Shown piece by piece: positions 30,474 through 40,807 of a stretch of 64,000 nucleotides of DNA. Numbering within the stretch: the stretch's first letter is position 1; every line of letters begins with the position of its first letter. Both the position numbers and the translations under genes were made by a program. The DNA lies in NCBI GenBank assembly GCA_023362775.1, contig JALMGJ010000012.1:19667501-19731500 (forward strand). The letters are read 5' to 3'. Under the pieces are notes generated by a model. The model was given only the letters and a program-made list of their open reading frames with translations, had not been told where the DNA came from and did not search any database. Source of the stretch: Charina bottae (taxonomy: Eukaryota > Chordata > Lepidosauria > Squamata > Charinaidae).

Positions 30474-32754
30474 CTCCAGGCTTGGCTGCCAGCTCGACCA
30501 GTCGAATTTCTCAGAGTGCTGGGAACTGGCTGAATTTTCCTTGCTTGCAGTGGATTGCAGAAGTTGTGGACCACTGAAGTTTTTTTTCCCCTGAAGAAGG
30601 GGAGACCAGAAGATTACTCGGGGGGCCATTGGAATTGCCTATCCTTGTTTTTTCTCTGTAGTTTCCACCACGGAGAAAACAAGGTAAGTGCAAGGGAAAT
30701 GGCCGAGAAGATATCTTGCTCTCGCAGGGAAAACAAGTCTCTTTGAAGAGACACAAGAGCGTACAGCCGCTTTTAGATCACTTTAGGAAATTATTTTTTT
30801 TAGATTAGGAACTTTTTTGATATCTAAGATCTATTTTTTGGACTTTGTTTTAAAATGTTGGCTGGTTTTGTGCTTTCTTTGTTTTGACTGATTCTGGTGG
30901 AAGCTTGATGGACTCTATATTTGCAACATAATGAAACGTCTGCATTTTTTTTTTTACTTTTCTTTTGTATTAGAGGGATTTAAGAGACTCTGTTTGTAAT
31001 TCTTCGCTTGATAAACTAAATGACTATTCATTTTTTGAGAAACTCTTTGTTTGGATTAAGCAGCTTGCAGCTTGAAGAACAAAAACACAGGGTAACATGT
31101 TTTTTTCTTTTCTTCTTTTTCTACATTCTCCCTGGTTGGATTCTGTTTCACTTGGAATATATTTTTTATTTCTCCTTCTATAAACTGTTTAAAATATTAT
31201 TCTCTCCTGTATTTTGGATTATTGGAACTCTCTTTTTTCTTTTAACTTTAAAAAAAAGAAAAAAAGAAAAACAACGTTTTGCTTAATAGATCCTGCTGGT
31301 AGTATTCCATGGATAGATTACATGACTATTGTTTTGACTAGAAGGGTTGTTATTTTAATTTGAAGGACACAGGAAAAATGGCTTTCCAATTAGTACCTCA
31401 GGAGTTCAGAAGAGAGATTACTGAGGCTCTTTCAAATATTCAAAGATCGTTGGAATTGCTGTTCGTAACTCTGCAAAACAGAGAGAAAGAGCAGAGAACG
31501 GAAACGGAAACACAAAAGAAAAATGTTTTTGAAGTGCAGGAGAAACAGAAGGAGGGAATTTTGAGTATATTAGTTCAGAAGAACATTCTGAAGGCTATAC
31601 ACTATAATCTTGGTATAGATATGTTGTGGCAGTGGAGACAGAGTGAAAATATGGGTGTACAGTTGGATGGATGTTGTGAAATACGTGGAAAGGGAGAGAA
31701 GGTTGCTCTGATATTCTATATGAGATATAGAAAAGAGCAGGCTGTATATTGCGAATTTGCCATAGTGTATTGTGATTTTGGTATAACCTAAACAGAAGAT
31801 ATGAGAAACTGTATGGATATAAAGGCTAATGAAAATATGGACTTGAATTGTTATGAGAAATTGTATGGATATATAAAAAGTGATATTCTAAATGTAAGAC
31901 GCTAAATACAAATATAAGTTGATATTATAGAATATTGTTTTCCTTAGAGATATATTTATGAGAAGATAATGATATGATGAGATGAGATGGAATTAGAATG
32001 ATGGTTACTACAGGATGATATATATCAATATGTATTGTATGAATATTATAAGAATTGATATATTAGGTATTAGGTTAAGTGATATGATAGATTATGCATT
32101 TAGTTTAAATGGACACTACTACAAGGAATGGAAATTATAGATGGATAATTGAGATATAAGAATTCCTTTTTTATGGAGATATATATATATTAGAATTAAA
32201 TTATAGAAACATATATGTATGAACATTATAAGAATTGCTAAATTATGTATTAAGTTACATAATATGTTAGGTTATGAGTCATAATATGAATAGAATATAT
32301 TGTAGTTTATTAGAAGTAAATAAGGCTTTTATTTGTTATACTAATTGGACTTTATTGAAGATATAAATATGTAGTAATGAACATTCAACATTTAACTACT
32401 ACTTCAAGGAGTGGAAGCCAAAGATGGATTATTGGGAGACAGTAAGAAAAGTGAAACCTATATGAAGATTAGAAGATTGGATTAAAGAAATCAAAAGACA
32501 TATGACAAAGAAAAATTCCTGTATACTGTATGAAGGACTAACATTTAAAATCAATTATTGTACTTTAAGTTCAAAGATAGATTGGAGGACATCTATTTTC
32601 TATATATTTCTTTGCTTATTATTTCTTGACTTCGCTTTTTCTTTATCTTTTTCTTATTTTGTATTTCTGCTTCTATTTCTTTTTTCTATTCTAACTTTTA
32701 TTATGTATTGTAAAACTTAATAAAATTCAATAAAAAATAAAATAAAAACAAACA
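30474..32754 (+). mobile_element. L1-tailed non-autonomous retroelement, copy 2
   Basis: Second full-length copy, flanked by its own 16-bp duplication AACAAGTGACTAAGGT (30458-30473 and 32755-32770). The start (CTCCAGGCTTGGCTGCC), leader, ORF, AT-rich 3' half and L1-like end all follow copy 1, with scattered substitutions and small indels. One leader indel is visible: copy 1 has an extra CTTGAAGAA.GAAAGCTCGCAGTTT-type block near 24260. A different target duplication from copy 1 shows that both arrived by separate retrotransposition, not by segmental duplication. Confidence 0.87.
31360..31791 (+). CDS. 143-codon ORF of the L1-tailed element, copy 2
   Basis: Same length, start and stop as copy 1. 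By my count the two ORFs differ at about 13 amino-acid-changing and about 9 silent bases, with no indel. One change removes a cysteine of the CCEIC cluster (here CCEIRGKGEK). The helical KEQRTETET..KQKE segment is kept. Intact frames in two independent insertions argue that the source copy encodes a used protein. Confidence 0.6.
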   Translation: MKDTGKMAFQLVPQEFRREITEALSNIQRSLELLFVTLQNREKEQRTETETQKKNVFEVQEKQKEGILSILVQKNILKAIHYNLGIDMLWQWRQSENMGVQLDGCCEIRGKGEKVALIFYMRYRKEQAVYCEFAIVYCDFGIT

Positions 32755-32770
32755 AACAAGTGACTAAGGT

Positions 32771-33100
32771 GCTTGGCTGCTAGGAAATCTTGGTTATCCA
32801 TGTTAGGGGGGGAAAGTCAATACAGGGGGGCGTGAAGTCCCACAGCAAGCTACTGAGTCTCTGCTATCTGATTCCTTCTATTGTTACCTGTCCCTGCTGT
32901 GGTCTTGACAATGCTAAAAGCCTGGCTGAAAATAAATGTCTCTCTATGTCAAGCTGTCCAGGTTGGATTACAGCTTCCCTTTGGCCCCAGCCAGTATGGC
33001 CACACCTGGAGAGCACAAGATTAGGGACAGCTTGTCTCTGGCAGGTGCAAATGTGTCTCCTGCCTACCTAGTGTTTTAAGAATGTCTCCATAGTTCAATC
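32771..33100. other. anonymous stretch
   Basis: No recognised gene or repeat. Confidence 0.35.
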
Positions 33101-33108
33101 TCCTAGAA

Positions 33109-33350
33109 GAGGGCTTTCCAAAGTTTTTCCCGCGGCGACACACCAGCCGGCGTTGGTGTGTTGCCGCGGGAAAACCCGGAAGTGCCGTCCTTGCGGCAGC
33201 TTTCGGGTTTTGCGCGCTGCAGTTGGTGTGTCGCCGCGGGGAAACCTGGAAGCGCTGATGATGATCAGCGCTTCCGGGTTGTGTGGCGACACACCAGACT
33301 GTGTATGGTGACACACTTTTGTGTCGCGACACACAGTTTGGAAAGCTCTG
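33109..33350. mobile_element. non-autonomous hAT (CAGRGCTTTCCAAA family), 242 bp
   Basis: Left end GAGGGCTTTCCAAAG, right end CAGTTTGGAAAGCTCTG, exact 8-bp duplication TCCTAGAA (33101-33108 and 33351-33358). The interior repeats TTGGTGTGTYGCCGCGG at 33153 and 33214, and has a palindrome around GCGCTGATGATGATCAGCGC (33256-33275). No coding capacity. Confidence 0.93.
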
Positions 33351-33640
33351 TCCTAGAAAGACAAAAGGGCTGTTGATAAGCTCTCAGCCCATTCCCCAGG
33401 TGGGTTGAAGAGAAAGCCGTGAATGTACTAGTTTGCACTGGCCTATCATTCTTGACTGTGTGCTGAGAAGAGATTTCTGGGCACAGAGCTATATATCCTA
33501 ATAGGTGTCTTCCTCCAAAATCACACTCAGTGCATGGATTACAAGATGCCTTCAGTGCAAAGATGAGGAATGAAAGAGGGCAGAAGTTGGAGTTAGTCAT
33601 AACTCAGTGAGGGTCCAACTATCTTCCTATACATGCAAGG

Positions 33641-33652
33641 GATATTTATTTA

Positions 33653-33683
<31 letters not shown>

Positions 33684-33745
33684 TCTATAGCCGCCCATCT
33701 CAGCAAGTGACTCTGAGCGGCACACATCCTGAGAGATACAGTAGG
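33641..33745 (-). mobile_element. L2-type LINE 3' tail with (GATT)n
   Basis: The TTTA/GATT microsatellite (33642-33684) is followed by CTATAGCCGCCCATCTCAG and GTGACTCTGAGCGGC, the same 3' UTR motif as at 2749. Only about 100 bp survives before the BovB fragment. Confidence 0.7.
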
Positions 33746-33755
33746 TGCCTTTTGT

Positions 33756-34303
33756 TGTTGTTGTTGTTGTTGTTGAGTCGTTTAGTCGTGTCCGACTTTT
33801 CGTGACCTCATGGACCATAGCACGCCAGGCCTTCCTGTCCTCCACTGTCTCTCGGAGTTTACTCAAATTCATGTTCATTACATCGGTGATGCTATCTAAC
33901 CATCTCATCCTCTGCTGTCCCCTTCTCCTTTTGCCTTCAGTCTTTCCCAGCATCAGGGTCTTTTCCAGTGAGTCCTCTCTTCGCATTAGGTGGCCAAAGT
34001 ATTTGAGCTTCAGCTTCAGTATCTGTCCTTCCAATGAGCAGTCAGGGTTGATTTCCTTTAGGATTGACTGATTTGACCTCCTTGCAGTCCAAGGGACTCT
34101 TAAGAGTCTTCTCCAGCACCACAGCTCGAAAGCATCAATTCTTCGGCACTCAGCCTTCCTTATGGTCCAACTCTCACAGCCATACATTACAACTGGGAAA
34201 ACCATAGCTTTAATTATACGGACCTTTGTCGGCAAGGTGATGTCTCTGCTTTTTAATATACTGTCTAGGTTTGCCATAGCTTTCCTCCCAAGGAGCAAGC
34301 GTC
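33756..34303 (-). pseudogene. BovB (RTE) LINE 3' fragment
   Basis: Minus-strand, 5'-truncated near 34303 within ...LLLGRKAMANLDSILKSRD. The open frame encodes FPVVMYGCESWTIRKAE, ELWCWRRLLRVPWTARRSNQ and VTKSRTRLND, and the tail is an expanded TTG (CAA) repeat at 33752-33775. Nearly identical to 51.8-52.3 kb. No clear target duplication. Confidence 0.93.
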
Positions 34304-35376
34304 TACCTCCCTAATTCACTGAACCATGAGGAGGAGGAGGAGGAGGAGGAGGAGGAGGAGGAGGAGGAGGAGGAGGAACATAACCAGACTTGCAAAATTC
34401 TGTTATTATAGCTAATCTCAATGAAAGCAGGTTTACCCTTCCTGCTGAGTTGATTTCTTGGTCTGGTCTACCGAGCGGGGCTGACAGCAAGTGTGTGTGT
34501 GAGAGAGAAGTACAGTATTTGCATGTGTGTGTGTGTATATTTGTGTGTGTATATCTCTCAGTGTGTATTTGTGTGTGTGCATCTCATAGTATTTTTGGAT
34601 CGCCTGCTGCACAGATAGGCACTGAATAAACTTTACTCCTTCGCTATGCCCCACTCACCCACAACACTGGCTCGTTCTTCAACAGCCCATTCTTACAAAC
34701 TGAGCAGTCCTTAGAGACCGCCACTCCACAACACAGTGATAAACAGTAACCCGTTATTGACTTGTGGTTGCTGTTGATCAGGCTGTTTAGCATTAACAGG
34801 AAAGAGGGCTAGGATTCTTGGTGTGAGGGTGTCACCCTGTAAATGCAAAGGAATGCAGATATTGTTTCCAAAAGTGGCATTTCCCTTGTCTCGTGTCATT
34901 GAGAGCAAGCCAACACTGATCTGTGTGTTAAGCAGTGGAATCTTGTGCAGTCCTCACAAGACAGCATCATCTCAGGTCATGACTTCCCAGGAAGAATGGG
35001 AGAATGTAACTGGAATTTGCCGTAGCGGATCTGACTGGGTGCCGAGAAATGCTGGGAGTTGTACTCACAATGCATCTGGGAAGAGTTAGCTGGGGACCGC
35101 AGATTGAGCAATTTGATACGGTCTTTCCATCAATGTGTTCAAGAAGTCAGACAAAAACAAAAATGCATGAAGTGTTTTAATAATGATAATATGACATTTA
35201 GATTTAATAGATTTAGATGTGACATTTAGACATTTAAAAGTCTACTAGAAACCATTACTAATCCAAGAAACTATGAAGCTCAGCCGGAGGCCTTGGGTGA
35301 GCTATATTCATGCAGAAATATTCTGAAGCAAACATGGAACTGACAATATGTTTCTATTTTGGATATTATTAATATT
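34304..35376. other. anonymous stretch with (GGA)n and GT-rich tracts
   Basis: (GGA)n lies at 34328-34377 and an interrupted GT/TA tract at 34487-34575. A MITE-like CTGGGAGTTGTACTCACAA remnant is at about 35050. No gene recognised. Confidence 0.45.
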
Positions 35377-35418
35377 ATTGTTGTTGTTGTTGTTGTTGTT
35401 GTTTTGTTGTTGTTGTTG

Positions 35419-35453
<35 letters not shown>
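35377..35453. repeat. (TTG)n-(TTA)n microsatellite
   Basis: TTG units to about 35420, then TTA units to 35453, directly against the head of the following SINE. Confidence 0.95.
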
Positions 35454-35455
<2 letters not shown>

Positions 35456-36266
35456 TGCCAGTTTGGTCTAGTGGTTAAAGCAACGGGCTAGAAACCAGGA
35501 GACTGAGAGTTTTAGTCCCGCCTTAGGCATGAAAGCCGGCTGGGTGACCTTGGGCCAGTTCCTGTCTCTCAGCCCTAGGAAGGAGCCAATGGCAAACCAG
35601 GAGACAGAGTTCTAGTCCTGCCTTAGGCATAGAAGCTGGCTGGGTGACCTTGGGCCAGTCCCTGTCTCTCAGCCCTAGGAAGGAGCCAATGGCAAACCAG
35701 GAGACAGAGTTCTAGTCCTGCCTTAGGCATAGAAGCTGGCTGGGTGACCTTGGGCCAGTCCCTCCCTCTCAGCCCTAGGAAGGAGCCAATGGCAAACCAG
35801 GAGACTGAGAGTTCTAGTCCCGGCTGGGTGACCTTGGGCCAGTCCCTGTCTCTCAGCCCTAGGAAGGAGCCAATGGCAAACCAGGAGACAGAGTTCTAGT
35901 CCTGCCTTAGGCATAGAAGCTGGCTGGGTGACCTTGGGCCAGTCCCTCCCTCTCAGCCCTAGGAAGGAGCCAATGGCAAACCCGGAGACTGAGAGTTCTA
36001 GTCCCGGCTGGGTGACCTTGGGCCAGTCCCTGTCTCTCAGCCCTAGGAAGGAGCCAATGGCAAACCAGGAGACTGTTCTAGTTCCGCCTTAGGCACGGAA
36101 GCCAGCTGGGTGACCTTGGGCCAGTCCCTGTCTCTCAGCCCAACTCATCTCACAGGGTTGTTGTTGTGGGGAAAAGAGGAGGAAGAAGGAGTATTAGGTA
36201 TGTTCGCTGCCTTGAGTTATTTATAAAAATAATAAAGGCGGGATATAAAATAAATAAATAAATAAA
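35456..36266 (+). mobile_element. tRNA-headed SINE with about six internal tandem units
   Basis: Head CCAGTTTGGTCTAGTGGTTA (A box) and GAGAGTTTTAGTCCCG (B box). The block AGCC.GCTGGGTGACCTTGGG...GGAGCCAATGGCAAACCAGG is then reiterated about six times; some units are shortened, lacking CCTTAGGCATGAAAGCC. The element closes with TCATCTCACAGGGTTGTTGT, AATAAAGGCGGGATATAAAA and an AAAT tail. The body is normally single, as at 58.4 kb. Confidence 0.87.
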
Positions 36267-36834
36267 AATAATATATCTACTACTATCTGCAGGACTGCCT
36301 CTCCCACAATGAATCTTCCTGTTTATTCATCTTTGAGGAAAATATCTTTTGAAGATCCCCCCATCCTTCTCCACTATCAGAGGTTTGATGATGGGTTACA
36401 CAGGAATGGGCCTTCTCTTGCGTGAATGAATCCCCTAAGCATACATTTTGGAGTCTGTGTGCATTTCAGCATAGAAGCAGCTCATGGGCTGAGCAGTTTA
36501 CAGCATTAATTCTGGTTTCATTTGGCCCTTGGCCTAAAAAGGATGAATACAGACAGAGTTTTCAGCTTCTTCTCTGCAGACTGCTGATTGGGAGAAAGAA
36601 AAAGAAGGACATCAGAAGGTGAATATGTGTTCCTACTTATTTTTGGTTCTGCCCTTACTCCCTTCTTGCTTCACCCCATCACGCCCATCATTTCTTGTCC
36701 TCTTCATGTAACCCCTGGAAGAATGCAGCTCTCAGCCAAAAAGAAAATGGTGGGCAAGTCTTGCATCAAAATGAGAACAGGACCAATGTCTCACCTACAA
36801 CTGTTTCCACACATGGACTGTTCCAAACACCCTG
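36267..36834. other. anonymous stretch
   Basis: No recognised gene or repeat. Confidence 0.35.
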
Positions 36835-37005
36835 GGAAATGTGCAGATTTGACCTTGAAAAGCTAAGCAGGGTTAGACTTAATTAGTTCTTGGATGGGAG
36901 ACTACCAAGAAATCCTATGGCTTAGGCTAGAATGGAATGTTGAAAAACTTTCTGGAAAAAGGCTATCAAACCACTTCCTTATGGGAAGAAACTCAGTGGC
37001 CATGT
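36835..37005 (+). mobile_element. 5S-rRNA-derived SINE
   Basis: GACCTTGAAAAGCTAAGCAGG, then TTAGTTCTTGGATGGGAGAC, follow the 5S rRNA internal promoter closely. The body TTTCTGGAAAAAGGCTATCA..CAGTGGCCATGTC matches the family seen at 9.74 kb. Too altered for a 5S gene. Confidence 0.8.
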
Positions 37006-37040
37006 CAAACTCAACACAAATAAAATGTTTGTGTTGAGCA

Positions 37041-37735
37041 CAAATAAAACGTTAATCAAAGGACAGGATTGGCTCTTTTCCATGACCCTGAAATTCCTTC
37101 CTCTGGCTTAGCCTGCTTGTGTATCAAGGAGACACTTTTTAGTTCAGCCCCAGTAGAGCAGAGCAAGGGGGAGCATTGGAATCCAAAAACTCTACTTGGC
37201 ACATGGACCTCTTGATAATATAGGCCAGTCAACTTTCTCCTAACAGGTGTCAAACACAACTGGGCCATTCTCCAGCTGAGACAAAACAACCCAGGCTGTT
37301 GGGGTGAAGCGTAGGGCAGCTATGCTTGGCGCGTAATATCACTCTGGGGTGTGTAGGCAACCTGATCTTCAGAAACCTCTGCCCACTGACACAAGTGGAG
37401 AATGCCAGTTTAGATGTCATTTAAGCTGCTGTTCCTCCAGTCTTCTTTTCTTGGGCAATGGCATGTTTTAAAGGGGGTGGAAAGGAAGCCTGCCACTTGG
37501 CCTCTTGAACATGTGAAGCGATGATAGAGATTATAGGCATATTCTCCTTGCAAGCAATGCCCTTCAAATTCCAGGGACCGTAAGAAAGGATGCCGGCCAT
37601 AAACTCCAGAAAAGTGTGCCAATGATGGATGCCGATGGCATTTCAAAACAGCACTACCGAGTCCAGCAAAAAGAGGGCCTGGAAATGTCCTTCAGACCTT
37701 CGGCCAGAAAATGATGCTTTGCTGAATTCACATAA
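37041..37735. other. anonymous stretch
   Basis: No recognised gene or repeat. Confidence 0.35.
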
Positions 37736-37739
37736 AGAT

Positions 37740-37950
37740 CAAATCTCCTTCAAGTCAAATTTGATTCCTGGTGACTACATGGGTGTGTATACCCAGTTTT
37801 CTTGAAAACAGCAAAAGTTGTTTTCCATTCCTTTCTGAGATGTTTTTCAAGTTCCCAGTCTAGTCTACAGCAATATTATTTCCTGAAGAAATCCTATCCA
37901 AGTACTATCCAGATCTGATCCTGCTTAGCTTCTGAGCCCAGATAAGGTCA
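37740..37950 (-). mobile_element. 5S-headed SINE with Sauria-type body
   Basis: Minus strand. The 5S-like head lies at the right: CCAAGTACTATCCAGATCTG and CCTGCTTAGCTTCTGAGCCC are the complement of the 5S control region. The left end is TCAAGTCAAATTTGATTCCTG, the Sauria SINE body end also seen at 5.07 kb. This head-body combination corresponds to the 5S-Sauria SINEs known in squamates. Confidence 0.8.
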
Positions 37951-38937
37951 GCGAAAAGCTGTCATCTGCTGAAGCATGAATTAATGTCAGGATCCTCTAA
38001 TGGGAATGGAGGTACTGTTTGGTTATTCTCCAGTTGGGTTCTGTGGTGATGCGAGTGATGTAAGAAGCAGCTTTGCATCATAGGTTGGATGATAGTAGCC
38101 CATCTAATCTTACACTGGCTACTCTGCCTGGAAATGTCTCTCTGAAATTTTGGACAGGTGACTTTTATATCACCAGCAGCCCTCACAAAGGAGCTCCTTT
38201 TCTGATGTCAGTTTAAAAGATCCTGAAGTTGGAGATATATAGCAGATTGAGCTTCATAATTCAGAATCCAGGAGGAAGACCCCACACTCGGGTGGAAGTC
38301 TTACCTGTGCAGAATCCGGCAGATGCCCTGATAGGCCTCTCAGGGGAGGTGAGTCATCGCTCAGTCTCAGAGGTATGCTGGGACTGACAACAATCTGGAG
38401 AAAAGAATGCTTTCCCAAGTACACTTCTCTTTATGAATAAAACACCAAACTTTCATTTGAGAGTTAGTGTCTTTCAACAACATCCTTTAGATACAGGCAT
38501 CTGGTGAAGCCCTGTCAATTTCTCTTAACTAGCAACTGAACCCCTCTAGCTACTGATTTCTGGATTCCTCTTCGTGCACTCTATAGTTTGATTTGTCCCT
38601 GGACTTTGAGTTTATTTATGATCTTGCTCTTTGGAGCGGTGGCACACTTTGTTACCTGCAGGGCATTGCAGGGGCATTGCACAGTCTTCAACAAGACCAA
38701 CCAGTCCACAAAATGGGTGTGTTCTTTCCTAAACTGATTGGTTTTAAAACTCGAGTTTCACTATTCAGGGTGTTCCTCTATTATTCAGTTGTGGATTATG
38801 TTCATTTTTTAAAAATTATCAGGTTTTCTCCAGCCTTTAAGAAGAAAGTCATCAGACTGGATAAATCTCAAATGAAACTACTGTAGATGAGATTCTCACT
38901 CATCACAAAGTCTTAGTTCTTGACATCTCAGGGATTG
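37951..38937. other. anonymous stretch
   Basis: No recognised gene. A 97-codon frame at 38593-38886 has no identifiable domain. Confidence 0.35.
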
Positions 38938-39277
38938 TCCTATGCCAAGGGTCGGAAATGGCGGCTTGCGAGCCAGATGCAGCTCTTTGGCCCCTTGAGT
39001 GTGGCTCTTCCGCAGCTGAACTCACCCCCGCCCCTCCCACGCGATTGGCCCCCGCCCGCAAACCCCGCCCCCTGGCTCTCGCACTGAGCGAGGCCCGGCG
39101 CGGCAGGGAGGCGCTGCTGGCCTGGGACGCGGCACTGTCGGAGGCGGCGCAGGAGCGGCTACAGGGGCTGCTGCGGCTGGAGATGGCGCTGCTCCGCGGC
39201 ATCCAGGTGCTGGGCGCGGGCCCGGGACGCGAGCGGCAAGGCGGCGCAGGGGGCCTGGCTGGGGCGGTGGCCAGGTT

Positions 39278-40496
39278 TTGAGCCGGGCAGAGCGGAGAAG
39301 TTGCCCGCGGCAGCCGCTCTAGGAGCCGGCCAACCTCCACCGCTGGTTCCCAGCGCTTCCCCTTGGACAGGGAGTTCCCTCCCGCCGCCCCCCTCGGAGA
39401 GACAGGCCTGAAGGGGCGCAGAGGCCGGAGAGGGAGCCCCTCCGTCTCCCCTTCTCTCCCTGCCTCGCCCGCCCACAGGGAAGGAGACGCGGTCCCGCCC
39501 GGTGAAGAGGGCGCAGCCTTCCGCTCTCCCGCGCCCCAGGTTTTGAGCCGGGCAGAGCAGAGAAGTTGCCTGCGGCAGCCGCTCTAGGAGCCGGCCAACC
39601 TCCGCCGCTGGTTCCCAGCGCTTCCCCTTGGACAGGGAGTTCCCTCCCGCCGCCCCCCTCGGAGAGACGGGCCTGAAGGGGCGCAGAGGCCGGAGAGGGA
39701 GCCCCTCCGTCTCCCCTTCTCTCCCTGCCTCGCCCGCCCGCAGGGAAGGTCCCGCCCGGTGAAGAGGGCGCAGCCTTCCGCTCTCCCGCGCCCCAGATTT
39801 TGAGCCGGACAGAGTAGAGAAGTTGCCCGCGGCAGCCGCTCTAGGAGCCGGCCAACCTCCGCCGCTGGTTCCCAGCGCTTCCCCTTGGCGCGGGTCCTGC
39901 CCGGTGAAGAGGGCGCAGCCTTCCGCTCTCCCGCGCCCCAGGTTTTGAGCCGGGCAGAGCAGAGAAGTTGCCCGCGGCAGCCGCTCTAGGAGCCGGCCAA
40001 CCTCCGCCGCTGGTTCCCAGCGCTTCCCCTTGGACAGGGAGTTCCCTCCTGCCACCCCCCTCGGAGAGACGGGCCTGAAGGGGCGCAGAGGCTGGAGAGG
40101 GAGCCCCTCCGACTCCCCTTCTCTCCCTGCCTCGCCCGCCCGCAGGTAAGGAGGCGCGGTCCCGCCCGGTGAAGAGGGCGCAGCCTTCCGCTCTCCCGCG
40201 CCCCAGATTTTGAGCCGGACAGAGTAGAGAAGTTGCCCGCGGCAGCCGCTCTAGGAGCCGGCCAACCTCCGCCGCTGGTTCCCAGCGCTTCCCCTTGGCG
40301 CGGGTCCCGCCCGGTGAAGAGGGCGCAGCCTTCCGTTCTACCGCGCCCCAGGTTTTGAGCCGGGCAGAGCGGAGAAGTTGCCCGCGGCAGCCGCTCTAGG
40401 AGCCGGCCAACCTCCGCCGCTGGTTCCCAGCGCTTCCCTTGGACAGGGAGTTCCCTCCCGCCGCCCCCCTCGGAGAGACGGGCCTGAAAGGGCGCA
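39278..40496 (-). repeat. GC-rich higher-order array, left arm
   Basis: Units open with AGGTTTTGAGCCGGG or AGATTTTGAGCCGGA. Spacings alternate between long (about 257-265 bp) and short (about 145 bp) units, giving a composite period of about 405 bp. The short unit lacks the segment from GGACAGGGAGTTCCC to the CGCCCGC block. The sequence is the reverse complement of the right arm. Confidence 0.92.
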
Positions 40497-40634
40497 ATAC
40501 TGTGTTGCCTGGGGGCCCCAAGTGTGTTGCGCAAGAATGCAGAAGCACTGATGCCGCACCAGTACACTGGCGGCGGCGGGCCATCAGCGCTTCCGGTTTC
40601 CAGAAGCGCCGCCGCCAGCTCGCAAAAAAGCCTC

Positions 40635-40804
40635 GGATCACTGCAAAAAGTGATGGGGGGGGCGCCCAGGGGTGGAAAATATCCGCGCCGATGAGCTGTG
40701 CGGCCGGGAGGTGGAGGCGCACCTCCTCCCCGCCGCACAGTTGATCGGCATGGATATTTTCCACCCCAGGGCACCCTCCCCACCGTCACTTTTTGCAGTG
40801 ATCC
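40635..40804. repeat. about 170-bp near-palindrome at the array centre
   Basis: GGATCACTGCAAAAAGTGA at the left faces TCACTTTTTGCAGTGATCC at the right. GGTGGAAAATATCC..GATGAGCTGTGCGGC faces GCCGCACAGTTGATCGG..GATATTTTCCACC. The centre is GGAGGTGGAGGCGCACCTCC. Arms are about 80 bp with few mismatches. The flank 40497-40560 (ACTGTGTTGCCTGGGGGCCC) matches the complement of the hAT at 60188-60853. Confidence 0.9.
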
Positions 40805-40807
40805 TAC

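Noticed and set aside
23665..32754. Segmental duplication as the origin of the two 2.25-kb copies
   Set aside because: The two copies have different flanking target duplications and unrelated flanks, so separate retrotransposition explains them better.
36835..37005. 5S rRNA gene
   Set aside because: Only the internal promoter region resembles 5S rRNA. The 5' and 3' portions are replaced by SINE body, so it is a 5S-headed SINE.
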